This document shows positions 42,715 to 51,078 of a DNA stretch of 64,000 bases, one piece after another (within the stretch, counting starts at the first letter, position 1; each line of letters begins with the position of its first letter). The DNA comes from an uncultured Acidimicrobiales bacterium (lineage in GTDB: Bacteria > Actinomycetota > Acidimicrobiia > Acidimicrobiales > SHLQ01). A program made the position numbers and the translations under genes. The notes beneath the pieces were generated by a model. It made no database searches and was not told the origin of the DNA. It saw only the letters and a program-made list of their open reading frames with translations. The DNA is taken from positions 30,578 through 94,577 of the forward strand of contig CALLQB010000057.1 of assembly GCA_938015295.1 (NCBI GenBank), given 5' to 3'.

Positions 42715-43521
42715 GTGCAAGCAGACGGAGCAGACCTCGGGTCAGCGAAGGCGTCGGAACACCCAGCCGGTGACCTGCCGGCCGATGGCGCGAAATCAAA
42801 ACGGGGGCGAAAGCCCAAGTTCACCAGCGAGGAACTCCTCCAACGAATGATCGCCGTTGCGGTCGACACCGTGCTGGCTAGCGGCGTCAGCGGCGGCATC
42901 GAGTCAGTGCGCATCGACAAAGTGATTGCGCAAGCCGATGTGCCGCGAGCCGCAGCCTACGCACTGTTCGATCGATTATCCGATGGCGCGCCACAGCACA
43001 ATCTTCGCCGTGCGGTCGTGGCGCACATCGTCCGAACCTTTCCGGCCGGCAACGTTGGGGCGACCCGTGACGTTGCGATGTCGGCGCTCGCAGACTTGGG
43101 CAGTGCCCCAACCGACACCGAGACGCTGCGCCGCACGCAACGCGAGACCCTACGCGCGGTGGCGAACTACAACTACCAATCGCTGCAAAGCCAGCGATGG
43201 AAGGTGTACCGGTCGCTCGCCGCATCGATACTCACGACCAGTGACGTCGAACTTCACCAGGCTGTTGCCGAGGGCGAGGAGCGACTGGTATCGGCCTACG
43301 AGGGCCTTCTCGAAGAGCTGGCAGTCGTCTTCGGTCTTGCGCCGCGCAGTCCGTTCACCTTGCGCGAGCTCGCGATGAGCACCATTGCGCTCAATGAGGG
43401 ACTTTCGAACAAAGCTGCAGGCGAGTACGACCAACAAGTTGTCGAAATTGACGGTCAGGAGTGGACGCTCTTCGCTGTCGGGCTCGAAGCGTTGATCAAC
43501 GCGTTCGTGGTCGAGATCTAG
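42715..43521 (+). CDS. TetR-like transcriptional regulator
   Basis: 268 aa from GTG 42715. A disordered basic leader (about 1-35, ending KSKRGRKPKFTSEELLQRM) precedes the helix-turn-helix ESVRIDKVIAQADVPRAAAYALFDRLSD (about 62-90). The ligand domain is long and helical. The helix-turn-helix is less canonical than in the other two TetR genes here. It diverges from the SDR pair and is followed by a small GCGCA/TGCGC hairpin at 43522-43536. Confidence 0.82.
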   Translation: MQADGADLGSAKASEHPAGDLPADGAKSKRGRKPKFTSEELLQRMIAVAVDTVLASGVSGGIESVRIDKVIAQADVPRAAAYALFDRLSDGAPQHNLRRAVVAHIVRTFPAGNVGATRDVAMSALADLGSAPTDTETLRRTQRETLRAVANYNYQSLQSQRWKVYRSLAASILTTSDVELHQAVAEGEERLVSAYEGLLEELAVVFGLAPRSPFTLRELAMSTIALNEGLSNKAAGEYDQQVVEIDGQEWTLFAVGLEALINAFVVEI

Positions 43522-43599
43522 CGCAAGTCCTGCGCGCTGGTCTATAACAACCCCGGGGCGTAGCGGCAGGTGTCGCGGTGAAAGAACTGGGGGACGGAC

Positions 43600-44676
43600 A
43601 TGATTCCGACAGAGTTCGACGAGATCACGACGGAGTGGATGACCGCGGCGGTCGCACAAAACGCCGACGACGGTCAGGTCTCTGACATGCGGTGGGAGCG
43701 GATTGCCGAAGGTGTTGGGCTCCTTGGTCGGCTGGCGCGATTTCATTTGCGTTGGTCGGCAGACGACGGGCAGAAGATGCCTGCCTCGGTCATCGTCAAG
43801 TTGCCGTCGCAGATCCAGGAGATGGTCGACCAGGCGCTGATGTTCGGCTTCTACGACCGCGAGATCAACTTCTATCGCAACATTGGCGACTCGGCGGCAG
43901 TGCGGGTGCCACACGCCTATCACGTCGATGCCGGAGAAGCCGTTGTGCCATTCGTGATCGTGATGGAGGATCTGCACTCGGCCCGTGTCGTCGATCAGCT
44001 CGAGGGTTGCGAACTCGCCGATTCGCTTCGAGTTGCCCGAGCGGCCGCACGCCTTCACGCCCCCTACTGGGGGAAGCAGCCTCAACTCGATGCGCTGACG
44101 TGGCTGCCTGCGGTCAATGGGCCGCTCTACGCTGCGGCTGGCCCGCTTCTCGCGGAGATGGGTCCGGTCTTTCTCGCTGGCTGGGCCGACACGCTCCCCG
44201 ACGGAAGTATCGACTTGGCGACTCGCACAGCAAACTCGCTAAACGAGCTCCAGAACCGAGCGGCCGCCGACCCGTTGACGTTGTGCCACTACGACCTCCG
44301 GCTCGACAACCTGCTGTTTGACGATGCCGCCGACGATGTTTGTGTCATCGACTTTCAGTTGATGGGTACCCAACGCGGCCCCTATGACCTGGCCTACTTC
44401 GCAGGTTGGAGTCTCACCGAAGACCAGCGCAGAGCTCAAACCTCGCAAATTCTCGATACCTACGTTTCCGAGCTAGCCGAACTGGGGGTCACCGCAGACC
44501 GACAGTGGGTCGACGACTCCTTCCGAGAGTCGATGCTCGGCGTGGTGTCGATGGCGGTGCTTTCCGGAGCCACAGCGGTTGTCGAGAATGAGCGTGGGGA
44601 GCAGCTGATCGCAGCCCTCGTGCAACGCGCCTTCGCTGCAGCCTTCGACGTTGATGCCGCGGAGTTCCTGCCATGA
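43600..44676 (+). CDS. Phosphotransferase (aminoglycoside/choline kinase-like, APH fold)
   Basis: 358 aa. Kinase-fold landmarks: VIVKLPS (ATP Lys), FYDREINFYRNI (alpha-C Glu), VMEDLHSARV (hinge), catalytic loop CHYDLRLDN with H230-D232-N237, and metal Asp D251 in VIDFQ. The family includes EcKinase/DUF1679 and acyl-CoA dehydrogenase-linked APH proteins that occur near catabolic acyl-CoA genes. It heads a plus-strand operon with an isomerase-like gene (4-base overlap) and two SnoaL-like genes. Substrate unknown. Confidence 0.85.
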   Translation: MIPTEFDEITTEWMTAAVAQNADDGQVSDMRWERIAEGVGLLGRLARFHLRWSADDGQKMPASVIVKLPSQIQEMVDQALMFGFYDREINFYRNIGDSAAVRVPHAYHVDAGEAVVPFVIVMEDLHSARVVDQLEGCELADSLRVARAAARLHAPYWGKQPQLDALTWLPAVNGPLYAAAGPLLAEMGPVFLAGWADTLPDGSIDLATRTANSLNELQNRAAADPLTLCHYDLRLDNLLFDDAADDVCVIDFQLMGTQRGPYDLAYFAGWSLTEDQRRAQTSQILDTYVSELAELGVTADRQWVDDSFRESMLGVVSMAVLSGATAVVENERGEQLIAALVQRAFAAAFDVDAAEFLP

Positions 44677-45452
44677 CCCGAATCCTTTCTCTTGCCGCCG
44701 GGGTGTGTCCCGAAACGGCCCCCGCCGACTTTGTTTCGGCGTGTGCTGAAGCCGGCTGGAATGCGTGCGGCGTATGGTTCGACCCTGAAACCTGGACCAA
44801 TGCAGTGGCCCGCGATGTCCGCCAGCGTCTCGATGATGCGGGAATGATCGCACTCGATGTTGAGCCGGTGTTCGTCACCCCGTCCGGCGATCACGGTCAA
44901 CGTCTCATCGATGCCGCAGCAGCGGTGAACGCCCGAAATATCCTGGTCGTCAACCGGGGGGCCGAGGAGGGGCAATTCGTCGAGCGGTTTGCCGAACTTT
45001 GCGTGATGTCCGCCGGCGCCAACGTTGGCTGCTGTCTCGAATTCTTGCCGATCATGTCGCTGAAAACGCTGCCCGAAGCGCTGAAGGTGGTGGCCGCCGT
45101 CGACCATCCCAACGCCGCAGTTCTGGTCGACAGTCACCACCTCGACCGAACCGGGGCAACTCCCGCCGATCTCGCAGATGTCGATCCCAAATTCTTCAGA
45201 TATGCCCAGCTCAATGATGCAGCGGCAGATCCCGGCGACGACCTGCTCGTCGATGCCGTGGACCTTCGCTCAAGTCCGGGCGAAGGCGACCTTCCGCTGA
45301 TCGACCTCGTCGACGCGCTGCCTGCCGAGCTGCCGCTTTCGATGGAAGTGCGGTCTGCGGCCCTTCGAGCTACCTTTCCAGATCCGGCCGATCGAGCACG
45401 TTCCGTGCTCGAAGCGACCAGACGGTTCTTTGCCGAAAACAACCTCGCTTGA
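44673..45452 (+). CDS. Sugar phosphate isomerase/epimerase-like TIM barrel
   Basis: 259 aa of the xylose isomerase-like AP-endonuclease-2 fold: FVSACAEAGWNACGVW near the start, LDDAGMIALDVEPVFV, CLEFLPIMSLKTLPEAL (metal Glu), VLVDSHHLDRTG (metal Asp/His), FRYAQLNDAA, and LPLIDLVDALP. Enzymes of this fold bind divalent metal and isomerise sugars or cleave C-C bonds. Overlaps the kinase-like gene by four bases. Specific substrate not assignable. Confidence 0.82.
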   Translation: MTRILSLAAGVCPETAPADFVSACAEAGWNACGVWFDPETWTNAVARDVRQRLDDAGMIALDVEPVFVTPSGDHGQRLIDAAAAVNARNILVVNRGAEEGQFVERFAELCVMSAGANVGCCLEFLPIMSLKTLPEALKVVAAVDHPNAAVLVDSHHLDRTGATPADLADVDPKFFRYAQLNDAAADPGDDLLVDAVDLRSSPGEGDLPLIDLVDALPAELPLSMEVRSAALRATFPDPADRARSVLEATRRFFAENNLA

Positions 45453-45475
45453 ACGCGTAGGAGGAAGTGATTTCT

Positions 45476-45955
45476 ATGACAGCACTAGCGGACGAAGAAG
45501 TTCTCGCTGCGTATCGGCTGCATCTCGACAAGCAGGCGGTAATCGACGTTGCGATCGCCTACACCTACGCACTCGATAGCAACGAGTTCGATCTCCTCGA
45601 CGATGTCTTCTTGCCCGATGCCACGGTGAACTACACCGACGAGAATGCGCGACCGGGCCGCGACGGCATCAAGGACAGAATTGCCGAAGCGCTTGGGCCT
45701 CTCGACAACAGCCAACACATCTGTTCGAACCACGAGGTGCACATCGCAGGAGACACCGCCTCGCATCGTTGTTACTTGCAGGCCCAACACATTCGCGACG
45801 TTGGCGAGGGCAGTCCACTTTTCATCGTGGCCGGCCGATACGTCGATGACCTGGTGCGAACACCCGATGGTTGGCGTATCAAACATCGCGATCTCATTCG
45901 GATGTGGACCGACGGCAACCCGGCTGTCGTCATGGCCGGACGGGCCGAGGGATGA
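45476..45955 (+). CDS. SnoaL-like / NTF2-fold polyketide-cyclase-like protein (1)
   Basis: 159 aa from ATG 45476; AGGAGG lies 11 bases upstream, while GTG 45467 would be too close to it. The fold is seen as KQAVIDVAIAYTYALDSNEFDLLDDVFLPDATVNY, GRDGIKDRIAEAL, NHEVHIAGDTASHRCYLQAQH, GRYVDDLVRTPDGWRIKHRDL. SnoaL-like domains (scytalone dehydratase/ketosteroid isomerase superfamily) act on small cyclic ketones or serve as dehydratases. A similar gene follows with a 4-base overlap. Confidence 0.85.
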   Translation: MTALADEEVLAAYRLHLDKQAVIDVAIAYTYALDSNEFDLLDDVFLPDATVNYTDENARPGRDGIKDRIAEALGPLDNSQHICSNHEVHIAGDTASHRCYLQAQHIRDVGEGSPLFIVAGRYVDDLVRTPDGWRIKHRDLIRMWTDGNPAVVMAGRAEG

Positions 45956-46443
45956 CGATGATCACCGCACAACTTCGCAGCGACATCGAGACAAAACTTC
46001 TCGCCTATACCCGCGGTATCGACCGTCTCGACGGCGAACTCATTGCGACGGCGTTTCATCCTGAGGCATCACTTGAGGGGTATGGGCGGCCAGGTGTCAC
46101 GTCGATCGAAGCGTTTATCGAGCGGGCGCTTCCGAGCCTGCGCGACGGCTACCGCACCACCCAACACCGGATCTCGAACATCACCATCGAGGAGCGTGAG
46201 GACCACGTCGCGACCGAAACGTATGTTCTCGCTTTTCATGTGCGCTCAGCCGCAGAGGGTGCTGATCAGCTCGCAACGTTCAACGGCCGCTACATCGACC
46301 GATTCGAAGAGCGCAATGGCGAGTGGCGCATCGTGCATCGGCACCTGCGAATTGAGTGGAGCAAGATCGAGGCACTCGGCGAACCTATGCCGGGGGCGTA
46401 CATCGAGGGCACCCGCGACACTGGCGACATCAGTTACGGCTAA
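45952..46443 (+). CDS. SnoaL-like / NTF2-fold protein (2)
   Basis: 163 aa from ATG 45952 (ATGA overlap). DIETKLLAYTRGIDRLDGELIATAFHPEASLEGYG, TSIEAFIERALPSLRDGYRTTQH, TETYVLAFHVR, GRYIDRFEERNGEWRIVHRHLRIEW. Same superfamily as the preceding gene and likely a partner subunit or a diverged duplicate. Convergent with the TetR at 46440 (4-base overlap). Confidence 0.85.
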   Translation: MTMITAQLRSDIETKLLAYTRGIDRLDGELIATAFHPEASLEGYGRPGVTSIEAFIERALPSLRDGYRTTQHRISNITIEEREDHVATETYVLAFHVRSAAEGADQLATFNGRYIDRFEERNGEWRIVHRHLRIEWSKIEALGEPMPGAYIEGTRDTGDISYG

Positions 46444-47069
46444 ATCCCGGACTTTGGGGTAACTAACGTTCCGTGCATGAATGCCTTGATTCCGTCGACC
46501 GCGGCACGGTGCGCCTTTACGTCATTCGAAACGGCGTCGGTGAGGCCAATGGTGAGCGCGTAGATTAGCGCGACGGTCTGCTTCTCCATGCCTGCATCAA
46601 TTTCGCCGCTGGCCACCCCAAAGGCAACCATGTCTTCAAAGAAGCGGTCGCGTCGTCGATCGCTTCGCGGGAAGGCGTCGACAAGCTCGGGCACCCGTCG
46701 GATGTCGATGCGTGAGGCACCAAGAAACTGAGCGATTGTTGGGTCCTCGATATTTAGCTGATGCGCTGTTTCGAGCACCGACTCGAACTTGCCGACAAAA
46801 GTATCGGCTTCGGCTTCGGCAGCCCGGAACCTGACGTACACCCGACTTTGTACCTCGTCGAAGACCGCTCGGAAGATGTCGAGCTTCGATTCGAAGTAGT
46901 GATAGATCGCGCCAGTGGTTATGCCGGCTTCTGCAGCGAGAGCCCGGTTGGTGGTGGCCTCGTAGCCGAGCTCGGCGAAACACTTGCGGGCGACATCAAT
47001 AATGCGGCCGCGCGTTTCTGCCGAGCTGGAGGCAGGCGGCCGTCCCAGTTTCGTTTTCTTTTTGCCCAC
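46440..47069 (-). CDS. TetR family transcriptional regulator
   Basis: 209 aa from GTG 47069, chosen because the basic leader GKKKTKLGRPP and the helix-turn-helix follow directly. HTH: IIDVARKCFAELGYEATTNRALAAEAGITTGAIYHYFESK (about residues 22-61). Divergent from the acyl-CoA dehydrogenase with an operator-like site (47134-47150) between them. This is the best candidate for the regulator of the four similar sites in the window. Confidence 0.92.
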   Translation of the reverse strand: MGKKKTKLGRPPASSSAETRGRIIDVARKCFAELGYEATTNRALAAEAGITTGAIYHYFESKLDIFRAVFDEVQSRVYVRFRAAEAEADTFVGKFESVLETAHQLNIEDPTIAQFLGASRIDIRRVPELVDAFPRSDRRRDRFFEDMVAFGVASGEIDAGMEKQTVALIYALTIGLTDAVSNDVKAHRAAVDGIKAFMHGTLVTPKSGI

Positions 47070-47133
47070 GTCGAGATGATAGCGAGTGGGTTCGGTGCCC
47101 GAGGTTGTCGCGGGCCATACTAAACACGGCGTA

Positions 47134-47150
47134 ATTAACCGCTTGGTATG
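47134..47150. promoter_or_regulatory. TetR-type operator candidate (site C), between TetR and acyl-CoA dehydrogenase genes
   Basis: ATTAACCGCTTGGTATG. Its reverse complement begins CATACCAAGCGGTTA, exactly as site A upstream of the nitroreductase (25427). The position between the divergent TetR and acyl-CoA dehydrogenase starts implies self-regulation. Confidence 0.65.
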
Positions 47151-47177
47151 TTGATCAGCACGCATTTGGAGAAGGTC

Positions 47178-48437
47178 ATGTCAGATATTTCGGTCGAAGA
47201 CTTCGCAGCTGAGGTTGAGGCATGGCTTGCCGACAACGCCGAGCCAGCCAAGGCAAGCACCACCGATTCCGAAATCGTGTGGGGCGCTGGCGAGTTCAGT
47301 GTTTCGGTGTTCCACGCCCTTGAGCACGAGGCCGAAAAGGAGCTTCTTGAGACCATCAAGGCCTGGCAGCAGAAGAAGGCCGAAAAGGGCTACCACGCAA
47401 TCACCTGGCCAGTGGAGTATGGCGGCCTGGGACTTTCTAAGGCGCACGCTCGTGCTTACAGCAAACTCGAAAAGGGCTACCAGGTGCCCGATCGCCACGA
47501 ATGCCACAGCGTTACTGTGGGCCTGATTGCCCCGACGATCAACGCCTTTGGCACCGAGGAGATGAAGAACGACCTTGTCGCAAAGTTCTTGTCGTGCGAA
47601 GCGCTGTGCTGTCAACTGTTCAGCGAACCCGGCGCCGGCACCGACTTGGCGAACCTTGGCTGCAAGGCCGATCTCGATGGCGATGAGTGGGTGCTGAACG
47701 GCCAGAAGGTCTGGAGCTCGGCGGCGCAGTTCTCCGAATGGGGCGAGCTGATTGCTCGTAGCGATCCCGACGCCCCGAAACATAAGGGCATGACCGCGTT
47801 CATGGTGCCCATGGATCTTCCTGGCATCGAGGTTCGACCCATCAAACAAATGAGTGGTGGGCAATCGTTCAACGAGGTGTTCTTCAGCGATGTTCGCATT
47901 CCCGACAGTTTGCGACTCGGTCCGGTTGGCGAGGGATGGAAGGTCGCGCTGACCACCCTTGGCTTCGAGCGCGACCACTCTGAAACCGGCGCAACCAGTG
48001 CGAAGGCAGGCGGCAGCTGGAGGCAGCTTCTCGCCACAGCCCAAGCAGTCGGTGTCACCGACGATCCGCACATCCGACAACGCCTGATGGAGGTCTACAT
48101 CCATACGCGTGTCGAAGCGATGACCATGCGTCGTGCGGCCGACCTTGCGAAAGGGGGCACCCCTGGTCCTGAGGGCTCGCTTGGCAAGTTGATGTGGACC
48201 GAGGGAATGACCCTGATGTCCGACGTCGTGTCTGAGGTGCTTGGCCCTCGATTGATTGCCGATACCGGCGAGTGGGGAACCTACGAGTGGCACGAACATG
48301 TGCTCGGCGCGCCCGGCTACCGCATCGCCGGTGGCTCCGATGAGGTGCAGCGAAACATTGTTGGCGAACGGGTGCTCGGCCTGCCGGGAGAGCCGCGCGT
48401 CGACAAGGGAATCGCCTGGAAAGACGTGCCGAGATAG
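47178..48437 (+). CDS. Acyl-CoA dehydrogenase family protein
   Basis: 419 aa from ATG 47178, chosen for the GGAGAAGG ribosome site; ATG 47148 is inside the operator. FAD-dependent alpha-beta dehydrogenation of an acyl-CoA. Landmarks: YHAITWPVEYGGLGLSKAHA, CCQLFSEPGAGTDLANL, VLNGQKVWSSAAQFSEWGELIAR, FFSDVRIPDSLRLG, and the C-terminal signature GSDEVQRNIVGERVLGLP. The family FadE-type variants in Actinobacteria often act on sterol side chains or cyclic acyl-CoAs; here the substrate is open. A second operator site lies downstream before the next SDR. Confidence 0.92.
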   Translation: MSDISVEDFAAEVEAWLADNAEPAKASTTDSEIVWGAGEFSVSVFHALEHEAEKELLETIKAWQQKKAEKGYHAITWPVEYGGLGLSKAHARAYSKLEKGYQVPDRHECHSVTVGLIAPTINAFGTEEMKNDLVAKFLSCEALCCQLFSEPGAGTDLANLGCKADLDGDEWVLNGQKVWSSAAQFSEWGELIARSDPDAPKHKGMTAFMVPMDLPGIEVRPIKQMSGGQSFNEVFFSDVRIPDSLRLGPVGEGWKVALTTLGFERDHSETGATSAKAGGSWRQLLATAQAVGVTDDPHIRQRLMEVYIHTRVEAMTMRRAADLAKGGTPGPEGSLGKLMWTEGMTLMSDVVSEVLGPRLIADTGEWGTYEWHEHVLGAPGYRIAGGSDEVQRNIVGERVLGLPGEPRVDKGIAWKDVPR

Positions 48438-48512
48438 CCGTGGTCGCCAGCGTGTTGCGACTCACTTTGCGAAGTGGTCGCCCACCTGATGAGATAGCGG
48501 TCACCGCAATAA

Positions 48513-48529
48513 CTAATCGCGCGGTTAAT
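48513..48529. promoter_or_regulatory. TetR-type operator candidate (site D), upstream of the SDR/oxoacid-dehydrogenase/P450 run
   Basis: CTAATCGCGCGGTTAAT, one base off the TAACC half (TAATC) with an intact GGTTAAT half. It ends 20 bases before the SDR ATG at 48549, which heads the long plus-strand gene run. Confidence 0.6.
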
Positions 48530-48548
48530 TTCTGATGGGGGAGCATTC

Positions 48549-49304
48549 ATGGATCTTGGACTTGCAGGCAAACGTGCACTGGTAACCGGCTCGACGAAGG
48601 GCCTTGGCCGCGCTATCGCCGAAACCTTGGTAGCCGAGGGCGCATCGGTTGCGATTTGTGCTCGTACTCAGGAAGACGTCGACGCGGCTGTCGCCGAGAT
48701 GGGCGCCAACGGCACCGTGGTTGGTAGTGCGGTCGACGCCGCCGACCTCGACTCGATGACCGCGTGGATCAATAGTTCGGCCGAACAACTCGGTGGCATC
48801 GACATCTACGTCCACAACACCTCCGCGAAACCGCAGAAGAAGCTCGAAGACTGGTCGAAGAACCTCGACATCGACTTGGTGTCGCTGGTCGGCGGCGTAG
48901 CTGCGGCAAAAGAAGCTCTTGCTGATGGCGGCGGCTCGCTTATCAGCATCGGCACCACCGCCACCGCCGAACACTTTGCCTCAGGCTCCGGAAGCTACAG
49001 CGCCTTTAAGGCCGCGGTCACCAACTGGACACTCGGCCAAGCGCAGGTTCTGGGTGCACAAGGCATCCGGTGCAACGTGGTATCGCCAGGACCGATCATG
49101 GTTGAGGGCGGCGACTGGGACAACATCAAAAACGCTATGCCCGACTTCTACGACGCCACCGCAAAAACCCACCCGGGCGGCGCACTCGGTGTTCCCCAGG
49201 ATGTCGCCAACGCTGTCGCTTTCTTGTCCAGCGATGCGGCGAGGCACGTCAACGGCGCCAACCTGTTCGTCGACGGCGGCTTCTGCAAGCGCGTCAACTA
49301 CTAG
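48549..49304 (+). CDS. SDR family oxidoreductase
   Basis: 251 aa. VTGSTKGLGRAIAETL cofactor motif, VHNTSAKPQ in place of NNAG, catalytic SIGTTAT and YSAFKAAV (Tyr, Lys), VVSPGPIM, ending ANLFVDGGFCKRVNY. First gene of the long run; site D precedes it. The ThuA-like gene follows after 9 bases. Confidence 0.9.
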   Translation: MDLGLAGKRALVTGSTKGLGRAIAETLVAEGASVAICARTQEDVDAAVAEMGANGTVVGSAVDAADLDSMTAWINSSAEQLGGIDIYVHNTSAKPQKKLEDWSKNLDIDLVSLVGGVAAAKEALADGGGSLISIGTTATAEHFASGSGSYSAFKAAVTNWTLGQAQVLGAQGIRCNVVSPGPIMVEGGDWDNIKNAMPDFYDATAKTHPGGALGVPQDVANAVAFLSSDAARHVNGANLFVDGGFCKRVNY

Positions 49305-49313
49305 GCGCCCGAG

Positions 49314-50090
49314 ATGAGTGACGAACAACCAACACGAGTAGACGGCTACTTCGTTGCCGGGGGAAAGTGGCACGACATCGACTTTGCGCGCGTCGAGATT
49401 CTCAAACTTCTCGCCGAGCACCCGCACCTGAAGGTCAAGGTGGCGTCGAATTGGGACGACATCGAGTCGATTTCCGCCGCTGACTTTTTGATCAGCTACA
49501 CCTGCGATGTCCGCCCTTCAGAAGCGTCGCAACACGCTGTGCGCAAGTGGGTCGAAGACGGTGGCCGGTTCATTGCCTTGCACGGCACGAACTCGGCGCT
49601 CGACTTGCCTCGTCCGAACGGTGTCGAATCGCCGCGCTGTTTCCCACACTGGGCCGAAACCCTCGGGAGTCAATTCATCGCTCATCCGCCCATCGCCCCC
49701 TATCCGGTCGAACTCGCAGATCCCAATCACTGGTTGGTCGAAGGCATCGAGCCGTTCGAAACCGACGATGAGTTGTACCTGATGGAGTACGCCGACCGCG
49801 ACGCTCTACAAGTACAGCTGCACACCCACTGGTCGGGCGATTGTGGTGGCTTCGAGGAGAGCGACTGGTCTGTCGAGACTCGCGGTACCGACGAGCATCT
49901 CATTCAATATGTCCGGCCGCTGGGCGAGGGTGCGGTTTTGTACAACACTCTTGGTCATTGCCGAAGCCACTGGGACATGGTTCCCTTGGCCGACTACTAC
50001 CCAACCACCGAGCGTTGCTCGTGGGAAAAGCCGCAGTATCACGAGCTGCTTCGCCGGGCGATCCGGTGGGGCCTCGGGCACGATTCGTAA
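49314..50090 (+). CDS. ThuA-like domain protein
   Basis: 258 aa, glutamine amidotransferase-like fold of the ThuA family: DFLISYTCDV, WVEDGGRFIALHGTNSALD, HPPIAPYPVELADPNHWLVEGIEPF, ELYLMEYADRD, YVRPLGEGAVLYNTLGHCRSHWD, RRAIRWGLGH. ThuA was first linked to trehalose utilisation; the domain also occurs in many catabolic operons without known chemistry. It precedes the E1-alpha gene by 13 bases. Confidence 0.88.
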   Translation: MSDEQPTRVDGYFVAGGKWHDIDFARVEILKLLAEHPHLKVKVASNWDDIESISAADFLISYTCDVRPSEASQHAVRKWVEDGGRFIALHGTNSALDLPRPNGVESPRCFPHWAETLGSQFIAHPPIAPYPVELADPNHWLVEGIEPFETDDELYLMEYADRDALQVQLHTHWSGDCGGFEESDWSVETRGTDEHLIQYVRPLGEGAVLYNTLGHCRSHWDMVPLADYYPTTERCSWEKPQYHELLRRAIRWGLGHDS

Positions 50091-50103
50091 ACCGGAGGAA
50101 ACC

Positions 50104-51078
50104 TTGGAACCAAGTGTTGAGGTATTGAAAGATCTGCATCATCGCATGCTGCGGATCCGACTGTTCGAAGAAGCAGCAGGCAAGTTGTTCGAGGGCAACA
50201 AGATGCCCGGCTTCCTGCATCTCTACGTTGGTCAGGAGGCGGTTGCTTCCGGTGTTTGTGTGGCGATGCGCGATGACGATCAGGTCAGCTCGACGCACCG
50301 CGGCCACGGCCATCTGGTTGCCAAGGGTGGCGACCTAAGCAAGATGATGGCCGAACTCATGGGTAAAGCCGACGGCTACTGCAACGGTAAGGGTGGATCG
50401 ATGCACATCTGCGACCTCGACCTCAACATGCTTGGGGCAAACGGCATCGTTGGCGGCGGAACCCCCATCGCTGTCGGTGCTGGTTTCGCGAACAAGTACA
50501 AGGGCAATGACACGGTTTCGGTTGCCTTCTTCGGCGACGGCTCCACCAACATTGGCGCCTTCCACGAAGCGATCAACATGGCGGCGGCGCTCAAGCTGCC
50601 CGTGCTGTTCATCTGCGAGAACAACGAATACGGCGAATACACGCCTCGGCACAAAGTCATGGCCATCAACGACGTTGTCGATCGGGCAGCCGGTTACGGC
50701 ATTCCCGGCGTCATCGTCGACGGCATGGACGCCATCGCGGTGCACGAAGCGGCGTTAGAGGGCCTCGCACGCGCTCGAGCCGGTGACGGTCCCACGTTCA
50801 TCGAGTGCAAGACGTACCGGTACTACAACCACCACGGGGTGCAAACGCTCGGCATGAAGTACCGAACCGACGAAGAAGTCGAAGAGTGGAAGAAGAAAGA
50901 CTGCATCGAGGCTTTTGAGAAGCGGGTTACCGAGGCGGGCATCATTTCTGCTGAGGAACTCGCCGCGGTGCGTGCAGAGGTCGAAGCTGAGGTTGCGGCC
51001 GCTGTTGAGTTCGGCGAGAACAGCCCAATGCCCGATCCATCCACCCTTCTCACCGACGTGTACACGGAGATGGTCTAA
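50104..51078 (+). CDS. Acetoin/2-oxoacid dehydrogenase E1, alpha subunit (AcoA-like)
   Basis: 324 aa from TTG 50104. The start is set by GGAGG at 50094-50098, 5 bases upstream, and by the expected length; no ATG fits. Thiamine-diphosphate enzyme: LHLYVGQEAVASGV, THRGHGHLVAKGGD, NGIVGGGTPIAVGAGFANK, TPP motif GDGSTNIGAFHEAINMAA, ENNEYGEYTPRHK. It decarboxylates a 2-oxoacid or cleaves acetoin with the beta subunit, and passes the acyl group to the E2 lipoyl domain. The next gene starts at the following base. Confidence 0.9.
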   Translation: MEPSVEVLKDLHHRMLRIRLFEEAAGKLFEGNKMPGFLHLYVGQEAVASGVCVAMRDDDQVSSTHRGHGHLVAKGGDLSKMMAELMGKADGYCNGKGGSMHICDLDLNMLGANGIVGGGTPIAVGAGFANKYKGNDTVSVAFFGDGSTNIGAFHEAINMAAALKLPVLFICENNEYGEYTPRHKVMAINDVVDRAAGYGIPGVIVDGMDAIAVHEAALEGLARARAGDGPTFIECKTYRYYNHHGVQTLGMKYRTDEEVEEWKKKDCIEAFEKRVTEAGIISAEELAAVRAEVEAEVAAAVEFGENSPMPDPSTLLTDVYTEMV

